A stretch of 64,000 bases of DNA from Pseudomonas promysalinigenes (GCF_014269025.2 NZ_CP077094.1:1178001-1242000), one strand, 5' to 3'; shown: positions 10,160-19,506, counted from the stretch's first letter. Program-made: numbers and translations. Notes: generated from the sequence alone by a model not told the origin.

Positions 10160-10178
10160 GGGCACCACCGTGGTGCCC
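10160..10178 (+). other. short perfect hairpin in the GST leader
   Basis: GGGCACCA (10160-10167) pairs with TGGTGCCC (10171-10178) around a CCG loop. It lies 16 bases before the GST start codon and overlaps the region where its ribosome site (TTGGAG) begins. It could affect translation; no function is known. Confidence 0.4.
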
Positions 10179-10194
10179 TCTTGGAGCCTGCATC

Positions 10195-10818
10195 ATGATC
10201 AAATTCTACAACTTCCCCAAATCAGGCCACGCTCACCGTATCGAGCTGATGCTGTCGCTGCTCGACCTTCCCAACGAGCAGGTATTCGTCGACCTTGCCA
10301 AAGGCGCGCATAAGCAACCTGAGTTTCTTGCCCTCAATCCATTCGGCCAAGTGCCGGTGATCGAGGATGACGGCAACGTCATCGCCGACTCCAACGCCAT
10401 TTTGGTCTACCTCGCTGCCACGTACGACAAGGCTGGCAAGTGGCTGCCTCATGATCCGCTGAACGCCGCCCGGGTGCAGCGCTGGCTGTCGGTGGCTGCC
10501 GGCCCACTGGCCTTCGGCCCTGCCGCTGCCCGCTTGGTGACCGTGTTTGGCGCAGCCTTCAACACCGACGAAGTGATTGGCCGTGCGCATACCTTGCTCA
10601 AGGTCATGGAGGGCGAACTGGCCAAGGCGGCCTTCCTCATCGGCGACCAGCCGACCATCGCCGATGTAGCCAACTATTCGTACATCGCTCACGCACCAGA
10701 AGGCAATGTATCGCTGGAGCCCTACCCGAATGTACGCGCCTGGCTGGCCCGTATCGAAGCGCTGCCTGGCTTCGTCGCCATGCCACGCACCGCTGTGGGG
10801 CTACAAAGCCACATCTGA
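10195..10818 (+). CDS. glutathione S-transferase
   Basis: A 207-residue cytoplasmic GST. The N-terminal thioredoxin-like domain carries [10 protein letters not shown], with the cis-proline that contacts glutathione, and [11 protein letters not shown], the gamma-glutamyl-binding segment. The C-terminal domain is helical, with the N-capping-box-like [10 protein letters not shown] near residue 160. The length is typical. It lies 28 bases upstream of the flavin/ferredoxin fusion gene on the same strand, so the pair is probably one transcript, perhaps for detoxification of an electrophile or redox-cycling compound. Substrate is not readable. The ATG of MIKFYNF is chosen because the thioredoxin strand begins there. 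Confidence 0.88.
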   Translation: MIKFYNFPKSGHAHRIELMLSLLDLPNEQVFVDLAKGAHKQPEFLALNPFGQVPVIEDDGNVIADSNAILVYLAATYDKAGKWLPHDPLNAARVQRWLSVAAGPLAFGPAAARLVTVFGAAFNTDEVIGRAHTLLKVMEGELAKAAFLIGDQPTIADVANYSYIAHAPEGNVSLEPYPNVRAWLARIEALPGFVAMPRTAVGLQSHI

Positions 10819-10846
10819 GCCACTCACGCACCTGAGGACTGTCGCC

Positions 10847-12859
10847 ATGACGCAACTTCCCAACCATCGGATCTCGCCCTGGCATGCCGGTGAGAAGCGC
10901 CTGCAGGAGCAGGTGGGAGTGTCGCAGCGCATGGAAGTGTTCGGGCAGAAGGTCATCCGTGACTACATGCCCGACCAGCACCGCACGTTCTATCAGCAAC
11001 TTCCGTTCATCATCGCCGGCTCTGTGGATCAGGCCGGCCGCCCCTGGGCGACCCTGCTCGAAGGCCCGGAAGGCTTCGTGAACTCACCCGACCCCCGGCA
11101 ATTGCTGATCACGGCTCATCCTGCCGATGACGACCCTGCCATGCCGGGGCTGGCGGCTGGAGGGGCTATCGGCCTGCTGGGCATCGAGCTGCACACGCGT
11201 CGGCGCAATCGCATCAATGGGCAGATCGCTCAGGCGGCCGATGGCAGTCTGACCGTGCAGGTCGAACAGGCCTTCGGCAATTGCCCGCAATATATTCAAC
11301 TGCGTGAATACACCCGGGTCGATGAGCCGGCTCAAAAGCGCGTCGATGCCCATAGGCTCGATGCCGTGACGAGCCAGATGATCGCCGCTGCAGACACCTT
11401 CTTCGTTGCCAGTTACATCGAGGATGAAAACGCACAGCGTTCGGTGGATGTCTCGCACCGTGGCGGGCGCCCCGGCTTCGTCAGGGTTGAAGGCAACCGC
11501 CTGACCATCCCCGACTTTGCCGGCAATTTGCATTTCAATACCCTTGGTAACCTGCTGGAGAATCCGCATGCCGGTTTGCTGTTCGTCGACTTCACCACTG
11601 GCGATGTGCTGCAGCTCAGCGGGCGCACCGAGCTGGTGCTGGACAGCCCGCTGATCAAAGCTTTCGAGGGCGCTGAACGGCTTTGGACACTGGACATCGA
11701 GCGCGTTGTGCTGCGCCGGGCCGCAGTCAGCCTGCGCTGGGTATTCAACGAGTATGCGCCGACCAGCCTGATGACTGGCACCTGGGAGCAGGCCGACCAG
11801 CAGTTGCAGCAGCGCCAACGCCAAGGCCAGTGGCTGACCTGGCAAGTGCTGCGGGTGGAGCAGGAGAGTCGTGACATCCGCTCGTTTTACCTTGCGCCCG
11901 ATGCGCCAGTGGCATTCGCACCTGGGCAGCATATCCCCGTGCAGATTGCGTTGCAGGGCGCGGCGCCGTCGATTCGCACCTATAGCCTGTCCAGCGCCCC
12001 TAGCGACGAGTTCTTGCGCATCAGCGTCAAGGCGCAAGGCCCGGGGTCGCGCCATTTGCATGGGCAGATTGGGCCAGGCAGTACCTTGAAGGTGCGTTTG
12101 CCAATGGGCAGCTTCACGCTGGACAGCGCAAGCGAGCGCCCCGTGGTGTTGCTCGGCGCCGGGGTGGGCATCACCCCGCTGCTTGCCATGCTACGGGCAT
12201 TGCTGGCGGCCGGGCAGGCGCGCCGCATCTATTTGTTCCACGGTGCGCGAAGCCTGAGTGACCTGCCGTTTCAACAGGAGCTGGCGCACTTGCAGCACCG
12301 CGCTGGGCCACGCTTGCGCCTGCATCGTTCACTGAGCCAGCCTGAGGCCCACGCCGTGCCAGGGCGTGATTATGAGCACACAGGGCGCCTTGGCATTGCC
12401 CAGGTCAAGGCGATGCTGGCATTGGACGATTATGACTTCTACCTGTGTGGCCCTGCCAGCTTCACGCAGGACCTGTACGAGGGGCTGCGCAGTGTGCACG
12501 TGCCGGATGCCCGCATCCATGCCGAAGCCTTTGGGCCATCGACCTTGCGCCGGCATGGCGAAGTCCCTCAGCCAACTTGGCAGCAGCCTCCAGCTGCCAG
12601 TGAGCCGGTGCCCGTGTACTTCGCCAGTTCTGCCAAAGAGGCGCGTTGGGCGCCGGGTAGTGGAACCTTGCTGGAGCTGGCTGAAGCCCGGGGGCTGACC
12701 CCGGATTTCAGCTGCCGCGGTGGCTCTTGCGGAACCTGTAAAACCAAGGTGGTCAGCGGGCAGGTGCATTACCCCAATCCACCCGCCGAGCGGCCAGAGG
12801 AGGGCACCGCGCTGATCTGTTGTGCGGTGCCGGCTCAGGCTCTGGTTCTTGAGCTTTGA
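10847..12859 (+). CDS. fusion oxidoreductase: PNPOx-like flavin domain, ferredoxin reductase and 2Fe-2S ferredoxin
   Basis: A 670-residue three-part redox protein. Residues 1 to about 330 form a pyridoxamine-5'-phosphate-oxidase-like FMN domain (FVASYIEDENAQRSVDVSHR, FNTLGNLLENPHAGLLFVDF). About 345-560 form an FAD/NAD(P)H reductase of ferredoxin-NADP reductase type (RTYSLSSAP for FAD, LLGAGVGITPLLAM for the nucleotide). The last 90 residues are a plant-type 2Fe-2S domain with cysteines in SCRGGSCGTCK and LICCAVP. All cofactor motifs look intact, so an electron path NAD(P)H to FAD to 2Fe-2S, possibly to or from the N-terminal flavin site, is plausible. The start is the ATG of MTQLPNHR. The physiological acceptor is unknown. 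Confidence 0.85.
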   Translation: MTQLPNHRISPWHAGEKRLQEQVGVSQRMEVFGQKVIRDYMPDQHRTFYQQLPFIIAGSVDQAGRPWATLLEGPEGFVNSPDPRQLLITAHPADDDPAMPGLAAGGAIGLLGIELHTRRRNRINGQIAQAADGSLTVQVEQAFGNCPQYIQLREYTRVDEPAQKRVDAHRLDAVTSQMIAAADTFFVASYIEDENAQRSVDVSHRGGRPGFVRVEGNRLTIPDFAGNLHFNTLGNLLENPHAGLLFVDFTTGDVLQLSGRTELVLDSPLIKAFEGAERLWTLDIERVVLRRAAVSLRWVFNEYAPTSLMTGTWEQADQQLQQRQRQGQWLTWQVLRVEQESRDIRSFYLAPDAPVAFAPGQHIPVQIALQGAAPSIRTYSLSSAPSDEFLRISVKAQGPGSRHLHGQIGPGSTLKVRLPMGSFTLDSASERPVVLLGAGVGITPLLAMLRALLAAGQARRIYLFHGARSLSDLPFQQELAHLQHRAGPRLRLHRSLSQPEAHAVPGRDYEHTGRLGIAQVKAMLALDDYDFYLCGPASFTQDLYEGLRSVHVPDARIHAEAFGPSTLRRHGEVPQPTWQQPPAASEPVPVYFASSAKEARWAPGSGTLLELAEARGLTPDFSCRGGSCGTCKTKVVSGQVHYPNPPAERPEEGTALICCAVPAQALVLEL

Positions 12860-12920
12860 GCTGGCCCCTGAGCGAACCGATGGCTGATAATGCCGCAACA
12901 CTCAGGGCCCAGGAGCCTGC

Positions 12921-13817
12921 ATGGACCAGATCCACCTGATGAAGGTGTTCGTGGCTGTCGGCGAGCTGGAAAGCTTTGCCGCTGCCGCCCGGCGCCTGGA
13001 TATTTCCCCGGCAGCGGTTACCCGCGCTGTCAGCGCACTCGAAGAGCAGATTGGGGTCAAGTTGCTGCTGCGCACTACCCGCAGCGTGCGGCTGACCGAA
13101 GCAGGCGGCCGCTACCTGGAAGACACCCGGCACATCCTGGCCAGCATTCACGAGGCCAACGAGGCCGCTGCCGGTATCAACGCAACGCCAAAAGGCGAAT
13201 TGGCCATTACGGCGCCGATCCTGTTTGGCAAGAAATTCGTCATGCCTTGCATAGTGCGCTACCTGCAACAGTACCCTGAGGTGGATGTATCGGCATACTT
13301 GCTCGACCGGGTAGTGAACATGGTCGAGGAGGGCATGGATGTGGCCGTGCGCATCGGGCCGCTGCCCGATTCTGGCCTCAAGGCCCTGCCCGTGGGACGA
13401 GTGCGGCGCATGCTGTGTGCCTCGCCCGATTACCTGGCGCGCATGGGCGAGCCCCGACACCCGTCGGATTTGTCGAAACATTGGGTGATCGCCACCACCA
13501 ACCTGTCACCGCGCGCCGGCTGGCGCTTTGGCCTGGCCGACGAACCGACCCTGGTGCGCTTGAACCCACGCTTGACGGTCACCAGCAACGACGGTGCGAT
13601 CGCGGCAGCCGTTGGCGGCTTGGGCATCGCCCGGCTGCTGTCGTATCAGGTGGTCGATGAACTGGCCAGCGGCCAGTTGCAGGTCATTCTCGCCGATTAC
13701 GAAGAAGCCCCGTGGCCCATCCACGTGCTGCACCGCGAAAGCAAGTACGGCTCCGCCAAGGTGCGGTCGTTCATCGACCTGCTGGCGCAGGACCTACGCG
13801 CTCGACAGTTGGACTGA
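12921..13817 (+). CDS. LysR-family transcriptional regulator
   Basis: A 298-residue LysR regulator. The N-terminal winged helix-turn-helix covers about residues 1-60 (FAAAARRLDISPAAVTRAVS, LLLRTTRSVRLTEAG), followed by a linker helix and a periplasmic-binding-like effector domain. AGGAGC precedes the ATG. It lies 61 bases after the flavin/ferredoxin fusion on the same strand and may be read through from it. LysR proteins usually control a neighbouring gene, so the GST/fusion pair is the likely target, but the usual divergent arrangement is absent. The effector is unknown. Confidence 0.9.
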   Translation: MDQIHLMKVFVAVGELESFAAAARRLDISPAAVTRAVSALEEQIGVKLLLRTTRSVRLTEAGGRYLEDTRHILASIHEANEAAAGINATPKGELAITAPILFGKKFVMPCIVRYLQQYPEVDVSAYLLDRVVNMVEEGMDVAVRIGPLPDSGLKALPVGRVRRMLCASPDYLARMGEPRHPSDLSKHWVIATTNLSPRAGWRFGLADEPTLVRLNPRLTVTSNDGAIAAAVGGLGIARLLSYQVVDELASGQLQVILADYEEAPWPIHVLHRESKYGSAKVRSFIDLLAQDLRARQLD

Positions 13818-13856
13818 CCGGCCAACTGTACTCGGCCACCTGCCAACCCAGGGCAA

Positions 13857-14714
13857 CTAAAGTGCTTGGTACTGCATCTTGAACCCCAGACTGGTCGTAT
13901 CGTGCGCCTGCAATAACTTCAACCCAGGCCGCCCTGGCAGGTGGTGCGCATTGATTGGGTGGCTCACTGGCTCAAAGCAGAAAAATGGCTGCTGATGCGG
14001 GCAGAACAGCAAAAAGTGCTCGGCGCCGCTGGCACTGCACACCAGCCGATACCCTGCGCTTGGATGCTCGATCACGCAGTCGCCTGGCCATCCGCTGAAG
14101 GCATGGTCGACCGTTTCGGCAGGCAGAAGCTGTGCTGTGGTCAAGCGCCACGGCTGTGGAATATCGGCTTGGCGTGATGGCAATTGTTCTGCGTCCGCCA
14201 GCCATACCGTGCGCGCGTGCGCACGCACTCGCGTATCGCGATAGCGCGGAAAATAGGGGTGCAAGCCCAGTCCATACCACGTGGCAGCCTTATCTTGATG
14301 AGTCACTTGCAGATCAAGGCTCAAACAGCCCTCCTGCAGGCGCACTTCCAATGTTGCCCGGTAGGCGAACGGCACAGTGCTATCGAGGCTGAGACGGGCC
14401 AGGCCATCGCTGTGCTGCTCGACTTGCCAGGCCTGTTGCCAGGCGCTGCCGTGGATCGGGTAAGGATCATGGCTGGTGTTCGGGCTCAGCGTCACCCAGC
14501 CATCTGGGCGCAGAAAACCGCCCCCGGCAATACGGTTGGACCAGGGCGCCAAAGGGTAGCAGCCCATTCGCCGCGGGTTGCCGCTGGCCAGCGCTGCTTC
14601 GTCCGTGTAGCGCAGCAGCGCCTGGCCGTTCGCCTTGGCCCGCCAATTGACCAGGCTGGCGCCCAGTTCCGGTGCCAGGCTCAGGCGTGTCAGGCGATCT
14701 TGCAGGTGTAGCAT
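13857..14714 (-). CDS. aldose 1-epimerase family protein
   Basis: A 285-residue galactose-mutarotase-like protein. It shows the family segments GCYPLAPWSNRI near residue 55, HGSAWQQAW and the second histidine region GLGLHPYFPR, with a C-terminal CFEPVSHPINAHHLPG typical of the fold. The fold interconverts alpha and beta anomers of sugars. The start is the ATG that overlaps the stop of the EamA gene as TGATG, which implies coupling; an upstream in-frame extension would run into that gene. It is the last gene of the minus-strand uronate cluster and may supply the anomer used by the dehydrogenase; that role is inferred. Confidence 0.8.
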   Translation of the reverse strand: MLHLQDRLTRLSLAPELGASLVNWRAKANGQALLRYTDEAALASGNPRRMGCYPLAPWSNRIAGGGFLRPDGWVTLSPNTSHDPYPIHGSAWQQAWQVEQHSDGLARLSLDSTVPFAYRATLEVRLQEGCLSLDLQVTHQDKAATWYGLGLHPYFPRYRDTRVRAHARTVWLADAEQLPSRQADIPQPWRLTTAQLLPAETVDHAFSGWPGDCVIEHPSAGYRLVCSASGAEHFLLFCPHQQPFFCFEPVSHPINAHHLPGRPGLKLLQAHDTTSLGFKMQYQAL

Positions 14715-15634
14715 CAGGGCCTCCGGTAGGTCAGCAGAACGATGCCGCACACCACCACGGCCCCGCCCAGCAGTTGCAACCCGCTCAGTTGCTGGCCAAG
14801 TAACGCCCAGCCCAGCAACAAGGTGGCGATGGGTTCGACATTCATCACCGGCGCGTTCTGCGCCATGTTCAGCCTCGGCACGCAGACGAACAGCAAGGTA
14901 AAGGCCACGCCATACAGCACCACCAAGCTGGCCAGCGCCACCCAACCGCTGGTGCTGGCTGGCAACGATAAGCCTGCAGGCATTACCCCGCTCAAACCCG
15001 CAACCAGCATGCTGCTGAACACGATTAACAGGGTAAGAAGGCTGCGCACCGGGCCGCGGACGGCGGCCAGTTTGTGGTCAGTGATCCACAGGGCACCGGC
15101 GAATACGCAGGCCGCGCACAGTGCCAGGCTCACGCCTAAAGCCCAGTGCGGGTTGGCGTCACCGGTATCGGCCAACCGGGCAGGGACATCCAGCGCCAAT
15201 ACCAGGCCGCACAGGATCAGGCCCATCAATAGCACCGTACGCCGGGTGGGGCGTGCGCCTCCCAGGGCCCAGGTCAGTAGCGCCAGAATCATCGGAAAGG
15301 TGTTGCCTACCAGCAGCGCCAGGGCCACTGGAATACGTGCCACTGCCGAATACAGGCACAGGCTTTGCGTAGCGATCAGCAGCCCCAGCAGCAATTGCCA
15401 GCGCCGTGTCCCGGCGGGCAGGCCCAGTGGTTGGCGCTGCCACATTACAAGGCAGGCCAAGGCCAGCAAGGTCACCCCCGAGCGGCAGAGAATCGCCAGC
15501 AGCACGCCGGTATCGTCATCGAATGCGATGCGCGCGGCGATGTGGTTGCCGGCGAACGCGCACGCCAGCAGGGCGAGCAGAGCGATGGCCAGTTTACGCG
15601 GGAAGATGATTGCAGTAGAGCAGGGAGTAGCCAT
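14714..15634 (-). CDS. EamA/DMT-family inner-membrane transporter
   Basis: A 306-residue hydrophobic protein with about ten membrane segments arranged as two EamA repeats. The second repeat ends with the characteristic NVEPIATLLLGWALLGQ segment. Family members export metabolites or import small compounds; substrate is not readable. Its stop overlaps the epimerase start (TGATG). It lies 55 bases downstream of the TRAP large subunit, with a hairpin between, so it may be partly uncoupled from the transporter operon. Confidence 0.85.
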   Translation of the reverse strand: MATPCSTAIIFPRKLAIALLALLACAFAGNHIAARIAFDDDTGVLLAILCRSGVTLLALACLVMWQRQPLGLPAGTRRWQLLLGLLIATQSLCLYSAVARIPVALALLVGNTFPMILALLTWALGGARPTRRTVLLMGLILCGLVLALDVPARLADTGDANPHWALGVSLALCAACVFAGALWITDHKLAAVRGPVRSLLTLLIVFSSMLVAGLSGVMPAGLSLPASTSGWVALASLVVLYGVAFTLLFVCVPRLNMAQNAPVMNVEPIATLLLGWALLGQQLSGLQLLGGAVVVCGIVLLTYRRP

Positions 15635-15662
15635 GTGCAGGTCCGTTTGCAGTAAGACCGAA

Positions 15663-15679
15663 GGGCCGCAGCGCGGCCC
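15663..15679 (-). terminator. hairpin between dctM and the EamA gene
   Basis: GGGCCGC (15663-15669) pairs with GCGGCCC (15673-15679) around a three-base loop. Read on the minus strand it follows the dctM stop. The T-tract is weak, so partial termination is more likely than complete termination. Confidence 0.45.
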
Positions 15680-15689
15680 CTCGTTACGA

Positions 15690-16970
15690 TTACAAGACGA
15701 CGCTGGGTAACCACAGCGAAATAGCTGGGATATAGGTCACCGCCATCAGCACCAGAAACAGCGCCACATAAAACGGCAACAGCGCTTTCACGGTGGCCTC
15801 GATACTGACCTTGCCAATCGCTGACCCGACGAACAGCACCGCGCCTACTGGCGGTGTGATCAGTCCGATCCCCAGGTTCACCAGCATGATCATGCCGAAA
15901 TGCACAGGGTCCACGCCGATACCAGTGATCACTGGCAGCAGGATTGGTGTCAGGATCAGAATCAGCGGCGCCATGTCCATCACCGTGCCCAACAGCAGGA
16001 GCATGAAGTTGATGCACATCAGGATCACATAGCGGTTATCCGACAGGGTCAGAAACGCCGTGGTGATCTTCGACGGGATCTGCATCAGGGTCATCACGTA
16101 GCCAAAGCTTGCGGCAAAGCCAATCAGGATCATCACGATCGAGATGGTGCGCACTGTGCGGTGCATCAACTTGGGCAGGTCGCGCCACTTATAGTCGCGG
16201 TAGATGAACATGGTCACGAAGAACGACCACACCACCGCCACCGCAGCCGATTCTGTGGCGGTGAACACCCCCGAGAGGATGCCGCCCAGGATGATCACCA
16301 TGGCCATGAGGCCCCACAAGGCTTCACCGGCGATCTTCAACGCCTGGCGCAGCGGGATCACCTCGCCCTTGGGGTAGTTGCGCTTCTTGGCGAAGATCAG
16401 GCACAGGCCCATCATCACCGCGCTCAGCAGCAGCCCAGGCATCACCCCGGCCATGAACAGCGAAGCGATCGACACCGTGCCGCCTGCCGCCAGCGAGTAG
16501 AGCACCGAGTTATGGCTGGGAGGGGTCAGCAGTGCCTGCACCGAGCCGCTGACCGTGACGGCGGTGGAAAACTCACGTGGGTAGCCCTTGCGCTCCATTT
16601 CTGGAATCAGCACCGAGCCCACCGACGCGGTATCTGCCACCGACGAACCCGAGATGGCGCCGAAAAAGGTCGATGCGGTGATGTTCACCAGCGATAGGCC
16701 GCCGCGCACGAAACCCACCAGCACCCCGGCGAATGCCACCAGCCGGCGCGACATGCCACCCTCGGCCATGATGGCGCCGGCAAGCACGAAGAACGGAATG
16801 GCCAACAGCGAGAACTTGTTAACCCCACTGGCGACCTGAATCATCATCGCCTGCAGCGGTATATCGATGTACCACGCCCCGATCAGCGCCGACAATCCCA
16901 ACGCATAGGCGACCGGCATTCCCAGCAGGATCAGCGCAATGAAACTGCCCAACAGAATGAACGCATCCAT
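15690..16970 (-). CDS. dctM: TRAP transporter large permease subunit (DctM family)
   Basis: A 426-residue protein with about twelve membrane segments. It shows the DctM-family features: the N-terminal LLGMPVAYALGLSALIG, then a conserved GAISGSSVADTASVGSVLIPEM near residue 110, and TPPVGAVLFVGSAIG near residue 370. It forms the sodium-coupled channel of a tripartite transporter with DctQ and DctP. Its ATG directly follows the DctQ stop (TAAATG). The gene context of uronate dehydrogenase and lactonase points to a hexuronate substrate. Confidence 0.93.
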   Translation of the reverse strand: MDAFILLGSFIALILLGMPVAYALGLSALIGAWYIDIPLQAMMIQVASGVNKFSLLAIPFFVLAGAIMAEGGMSRRLVAFAGVLVGFVRGGLSLVNITASTFFGAISGSSVADTASVGSVLIPEMERKGYPREFSTAVTVSGSVQALLTPPSHNSVLYSLAAGGTVSIASLFMAGVMPGLLLSAVMMGLCLIFAKKRNYPKGEVIPLRQALKIAGEALWGLMAMVIILGGILSGVFTATESAAVAVVWSFFVTMFIYRDYKWRDLPKLMHRTVRTISIVMILIGFAASFGYVMTLMQIPSKITTAFLTLSDNRYVILMCINFMLLLLGTVMDMAPLILILTPILLPVITGIGVDPVHFGMIMLVNLGIGLITPPVGAVLFVGSAIGKVSIEATVKALLPFYVALFLVLMAVTYIPAISLWLPSVVL

Positions 16971-17504
16971 TTACGCCGCCCCCTCGGTTTCTTCCACCAG
17001 GTCGTACTGCACCACCCTGCGCTGGCTTTGGTCGCCGAGCAGGAGCTTTTCCAGCACGAATATCAACGTCAGCACCCCGCCGACCGGGATCGGGGCATAG
17101 CTCATGCCCACCCGCACGCTGGGCAGTGAGGCCATGTACTGGTTCCAGGTGGTGGCGCATAGCTTGAAGCCGTACCAGGTCATGAACACACACACCGCCA
17201 GCATCAACAGCTGGGTGAATATCGCTACCAGTCGCCGCAGGGGTTCAGGCAGGCGGTCGGTGACCATCGCTACCGCCATGTGCGCACCGGCCCGGTAACT
17301 GGCAGCCGCGCCGATGAAGGTGAATAGCACCATCAACAATATCGCCACCGGCTCCGGCCAACTGGACCCGGTACCCAGTACGTAGCGGGCGAAGATGCCC
17401 CAGGGAATGATCAGGGACATGGTCAGGATCGACAGCCCAGCCACCCAGATGCAGGCTCGATAAAGCCCGTCGTTGACGCTCAGCACAAGCATTTTCATAG
17501 GCAT
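16971..17504 (-). CDS. dctQ: TRAP transporter small permease subunit (DctQ family)
   Basis: A 177-residue inner-membrane protein with four predicted membrane helices. It includes the family tryptophan segment SSWPEPVAILLMVLFTFIG and AHMAVAMVTDRLP. It partners with DctM. Several start codons lie close together: TTG, GTG, ATG at 17504, ATG at 17498 and ATG at 17492. None has a strong ribosome site; the first ATG is taken here, so the N-terminus is uncertain by a few residues. The gene is 54 bases after dctP and abuts dctM. Confidence 0.88.
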   Translation of the reverse strand: MPMKMLVLSVNDGLYRACIWVAGLSILTMSLIIPWGIFARYVLGTGSSWPEPVAILLMVLFTFIGAAASYRAGAHMAVAMVTDRLPEPLRRLVAIFTQLLMLAVCVFMTWYGFKLCATTWNQYMASLPSVRVGMSYAPIPVGGVLTLIFVLEKLLLGDQSQRRVVQYDLVEETEGAA

Positions 17505-17558
17505 CACCAAAGCGGCAGGGCGACGGGCGTCGCACTGCCGAGGCCATCTTGGGAAGGG

Positions 17559-18530
17559 TTACTGAACGGCGTCGATGCGCTTCATCAGGTCGGCGTACTG
17601 GGCACCGTACTTCTCGCGCACCGGGGCGGTGGCATCGAAGAACGGCTTGGTGTCGACGGCGATGAACTCGACACCCGCCGCCTTGAGCTTCTCTTCGCTG
17701 GCAGCAGATTTGGCATCCCATAGCGCGCGCTCTTCCATTTGCGCTTCGCGGGCGACTTTCTGCACCAGTGCCTGCTGTTCGGGTGAGAGCTTGTTCCAGG
17801 TGGTTTTCGACATCACCACCGGCTCCGGCAGAATCAGGTGGTTGGTCAGGGTGAAGTACTTGGCGCTCTGGTAGTGGTTATGTTCGAGCAAGGTCGGCGG
17901 GTTGTTTTCGGCGCCGTCGATCACCCCAGTCTGCAGGGCGCTGAAGATTTCACCGGTGTCCATGGCAATGCCGTTACCGCCCATGGCGTTCATCATATCG
18001 ATGAACAGCGGGTTGCCCTGCACGCGGATCTTCATGCCTTTGAGGTCTTCAAGCTTGCGCACGGGCTTTTTCGTGTACAGGCTGCGCGAACCGCCATCCA
18101 TCCAGGCCAGGGCAACCAGGTTGAATTCGGAGTTGGTGATCTTATCGAGGATTTCCTGGCCGATCTCGCCGTCGATGACCTTGCGCATGTGTGCGTGGTC
18201 TCGGAACACGAACGGCATGTTGAACACGTTCACATCAGGCACTACCGGGCCGACGATGCCAAGGCTGACGCGTGTCATCTGCACCGCACCGATCTGTGCT
18301 TGCTCGATCACCTCCTTCTCAGAGCCCAATACCCCGCCTGGGAACATCTTGAACGTGATCTGACCATTGCTGGCCTGTTCAAGCTTTTTGCCCATGTTCT
18401 GTTCGGCAACCACGGTCGGGTAACCGGCCGGGTGGATTTCGGCGAACTTGATGTCCAGTGCCGAGGCTGGCATGGACAGGCTGAAAGCGAAGGGAAGTAC
18501 GGCAAGAAGCAGCTTGCGTTTGAAGGTCAT
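17559..18530 (-). CDS. dctP: TRAP transporter substrate-binding protein (DctP family), likely hexuronate
   Basis: A 323-residue periplasmic binding protein with a signal peptide (KRKLLLAVLPFAFSLSMPASA, cleaved about residue 24). It has the DctP-family carboxylate-binding arginine in MKIRVQGNP and the substrate loop FSALQTGVIDGAENNP. It delivers an organic or sugar acid to DctQM. Neighbouring udh and the SMP-30 lactonase make D-galacturonate or D-glucuronate the best prediction. It follows the lactonase gene by 73 bases on the same strand. Confidence 0.92.
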   Translation of the reverse strand: MTFKRKLLLAVLPFAFSLSMPASALDIKFAEIHPAGYPTVVAEQNMGKKLEQASNGQITFKMFPGGVLGSEKEVIEQAQIGAVQMTRVSLGIVGPVVPDVNVFNMPFVFRDHAHMRKVIDGEIGQEILDKITNSEFNLVALAWMDGGSRSLYTKKPVRKLEDLKGMKIRVQGNPLFIDMMNAMGGNGIAMDTGEIFSALQTGVIDGAENNPPTLLEHNHYQSAKYFTLTNHLILPEPVVMSKTTWNKLSPEQQALVQKVAREAQMEERALWDAKSAASEEKLKAAGVEFIAVDTKPFFDATAPVREKYGAQYADLMKRIDAVQ

Positions 18531-18603
18531 GGTGAAACTCCGTGGTTTTTATTATCTGGTTTCGCGCGTGATGCTGGGTGTTGGGTGATCGGGCCGGCCG
18601 CGT

Positions 18604-19479
18604 TCAAGGACGCCAGGCCGGCTCCTCCAGGCCCTGAACACCGGGGCGTAAAGCAAATACGCCTCCGGCCAGGGGTTGGTCGCTGAGGTCGCCCTCTGCC
18701 GGGCGAATGGAGGTGACGAACAAGGTGCTCAAATCGGCGCCGCCAAAGGCACACATCGCCGGTTTTTTCACGGGCACCGTCAGCGAGCGGTCCAGCCGCC
18801 CATCCGGGGTGAAGCGATGAATCTGCCCGGCGTCGTTAGCGCAGATCCAGTAGCAGCCGTCGGTATCGATGGCGGCGCCGTCAGGGCGGCCTGGGAAGGC
18901 CCGCATGTCGACGAACAGCCGCTGGTTGTGCGGGGTGGCGCTGTCGATGTCGTAATCGAAGGTCCAGATCTTCTGCACGTTGGGATGCGAGTCGGACAGG
19001 TACATGCGAGTGCCGTCCGGGCTGAAGGCCAGGCCATTGGGCACGATCATGCCCGTCAGTTGCTGGTGTACCTGGTTTGCGCCATCGACCCGATACAGTG
19101 CACCGACATGGGCACCTTGCGGCATGTCCATGAGCATGCTGCCGGCCCAGAAGCGGCCCTGGCGGTCGCAACGCCCGTCGTTCAAGCGCATGCCCGCTTG
19201 GGCGTGTTCGACCGCGCTGTACAGGTGGCTTTCAAGGCTACCGTCTGCCTTGGTTTGCAGCTGGAAAACGCCGCTTTCCATGCCCGCCAGCCAACCCTGG
19301 GCCGTGCGGGCAATACAGGCCAGCATCTCGTCGCCCTGCCACTGCTGATGGTTGCCATCCTTCCAGCGGTGCAACTGGCGGGCCGGGATGTCCACCCAGT
19401 ACAGTGCTTGCTCGATCGGGTGCCAAACGGGGCTTTCGCCGGTGCCGTTGCGGGCGTCGACTATCAGTTCGCAGTGCAT
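18604..19479 (-). CDS. SMP-30/gluconolaconase-family sugar-acid lactonase (UxuL-like)
   Basis: A 291-residue six-bladed beta-propeller of the SMP-30 family. Likely divalent-metal ligands are in GESPVWHP, in the PNGLAFSPDG segment and in the AFPGRPDGAAIDTDG blade motif; RLNDGRCDRQGRFW is the usual substrate-side loop. Beside uronate dehydrogenase the predicted role is opening of galactaro- or glucaro-1,5-lactone, as UxuL does in other pseudomonads. AGGAGG lies eight bases before the chosen ATG; a TTG two codons upstream is too close to it. It lies 27 bases after udh, so it is co-transcribed. Confidence 0.87.
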   Translation of the reverse strand: MHCELIVDARNGTGESPVWHPIEQALYWVDIPARQLHRWKDGNHQQWQGDEMLACIARTAQGWLAGMESGVFQLQTKADGSLESHLYSAVEHAQAGMRLNDGRCDRQGRFWAGSMLMDMPQGAHVGALYRVDGANQVHQQLTGMIVPNGLAFSPDGTRMYLSDSHPNVQKIWTFDYDIDSATPHNQRLFVDMRAFPGRPDGAAIDTDGCYWICANDAGQIHRFTPDGRLDRSLTVPVKKPAMCAFGGADLSTLFVTSIRPAEGDLSDQPLAGGVFALRPGVQGLEEPAWRP

Positions 19480-19506
19480 GCTCAAGCCTCCTGGCCGGGC
19501 GCTGAA

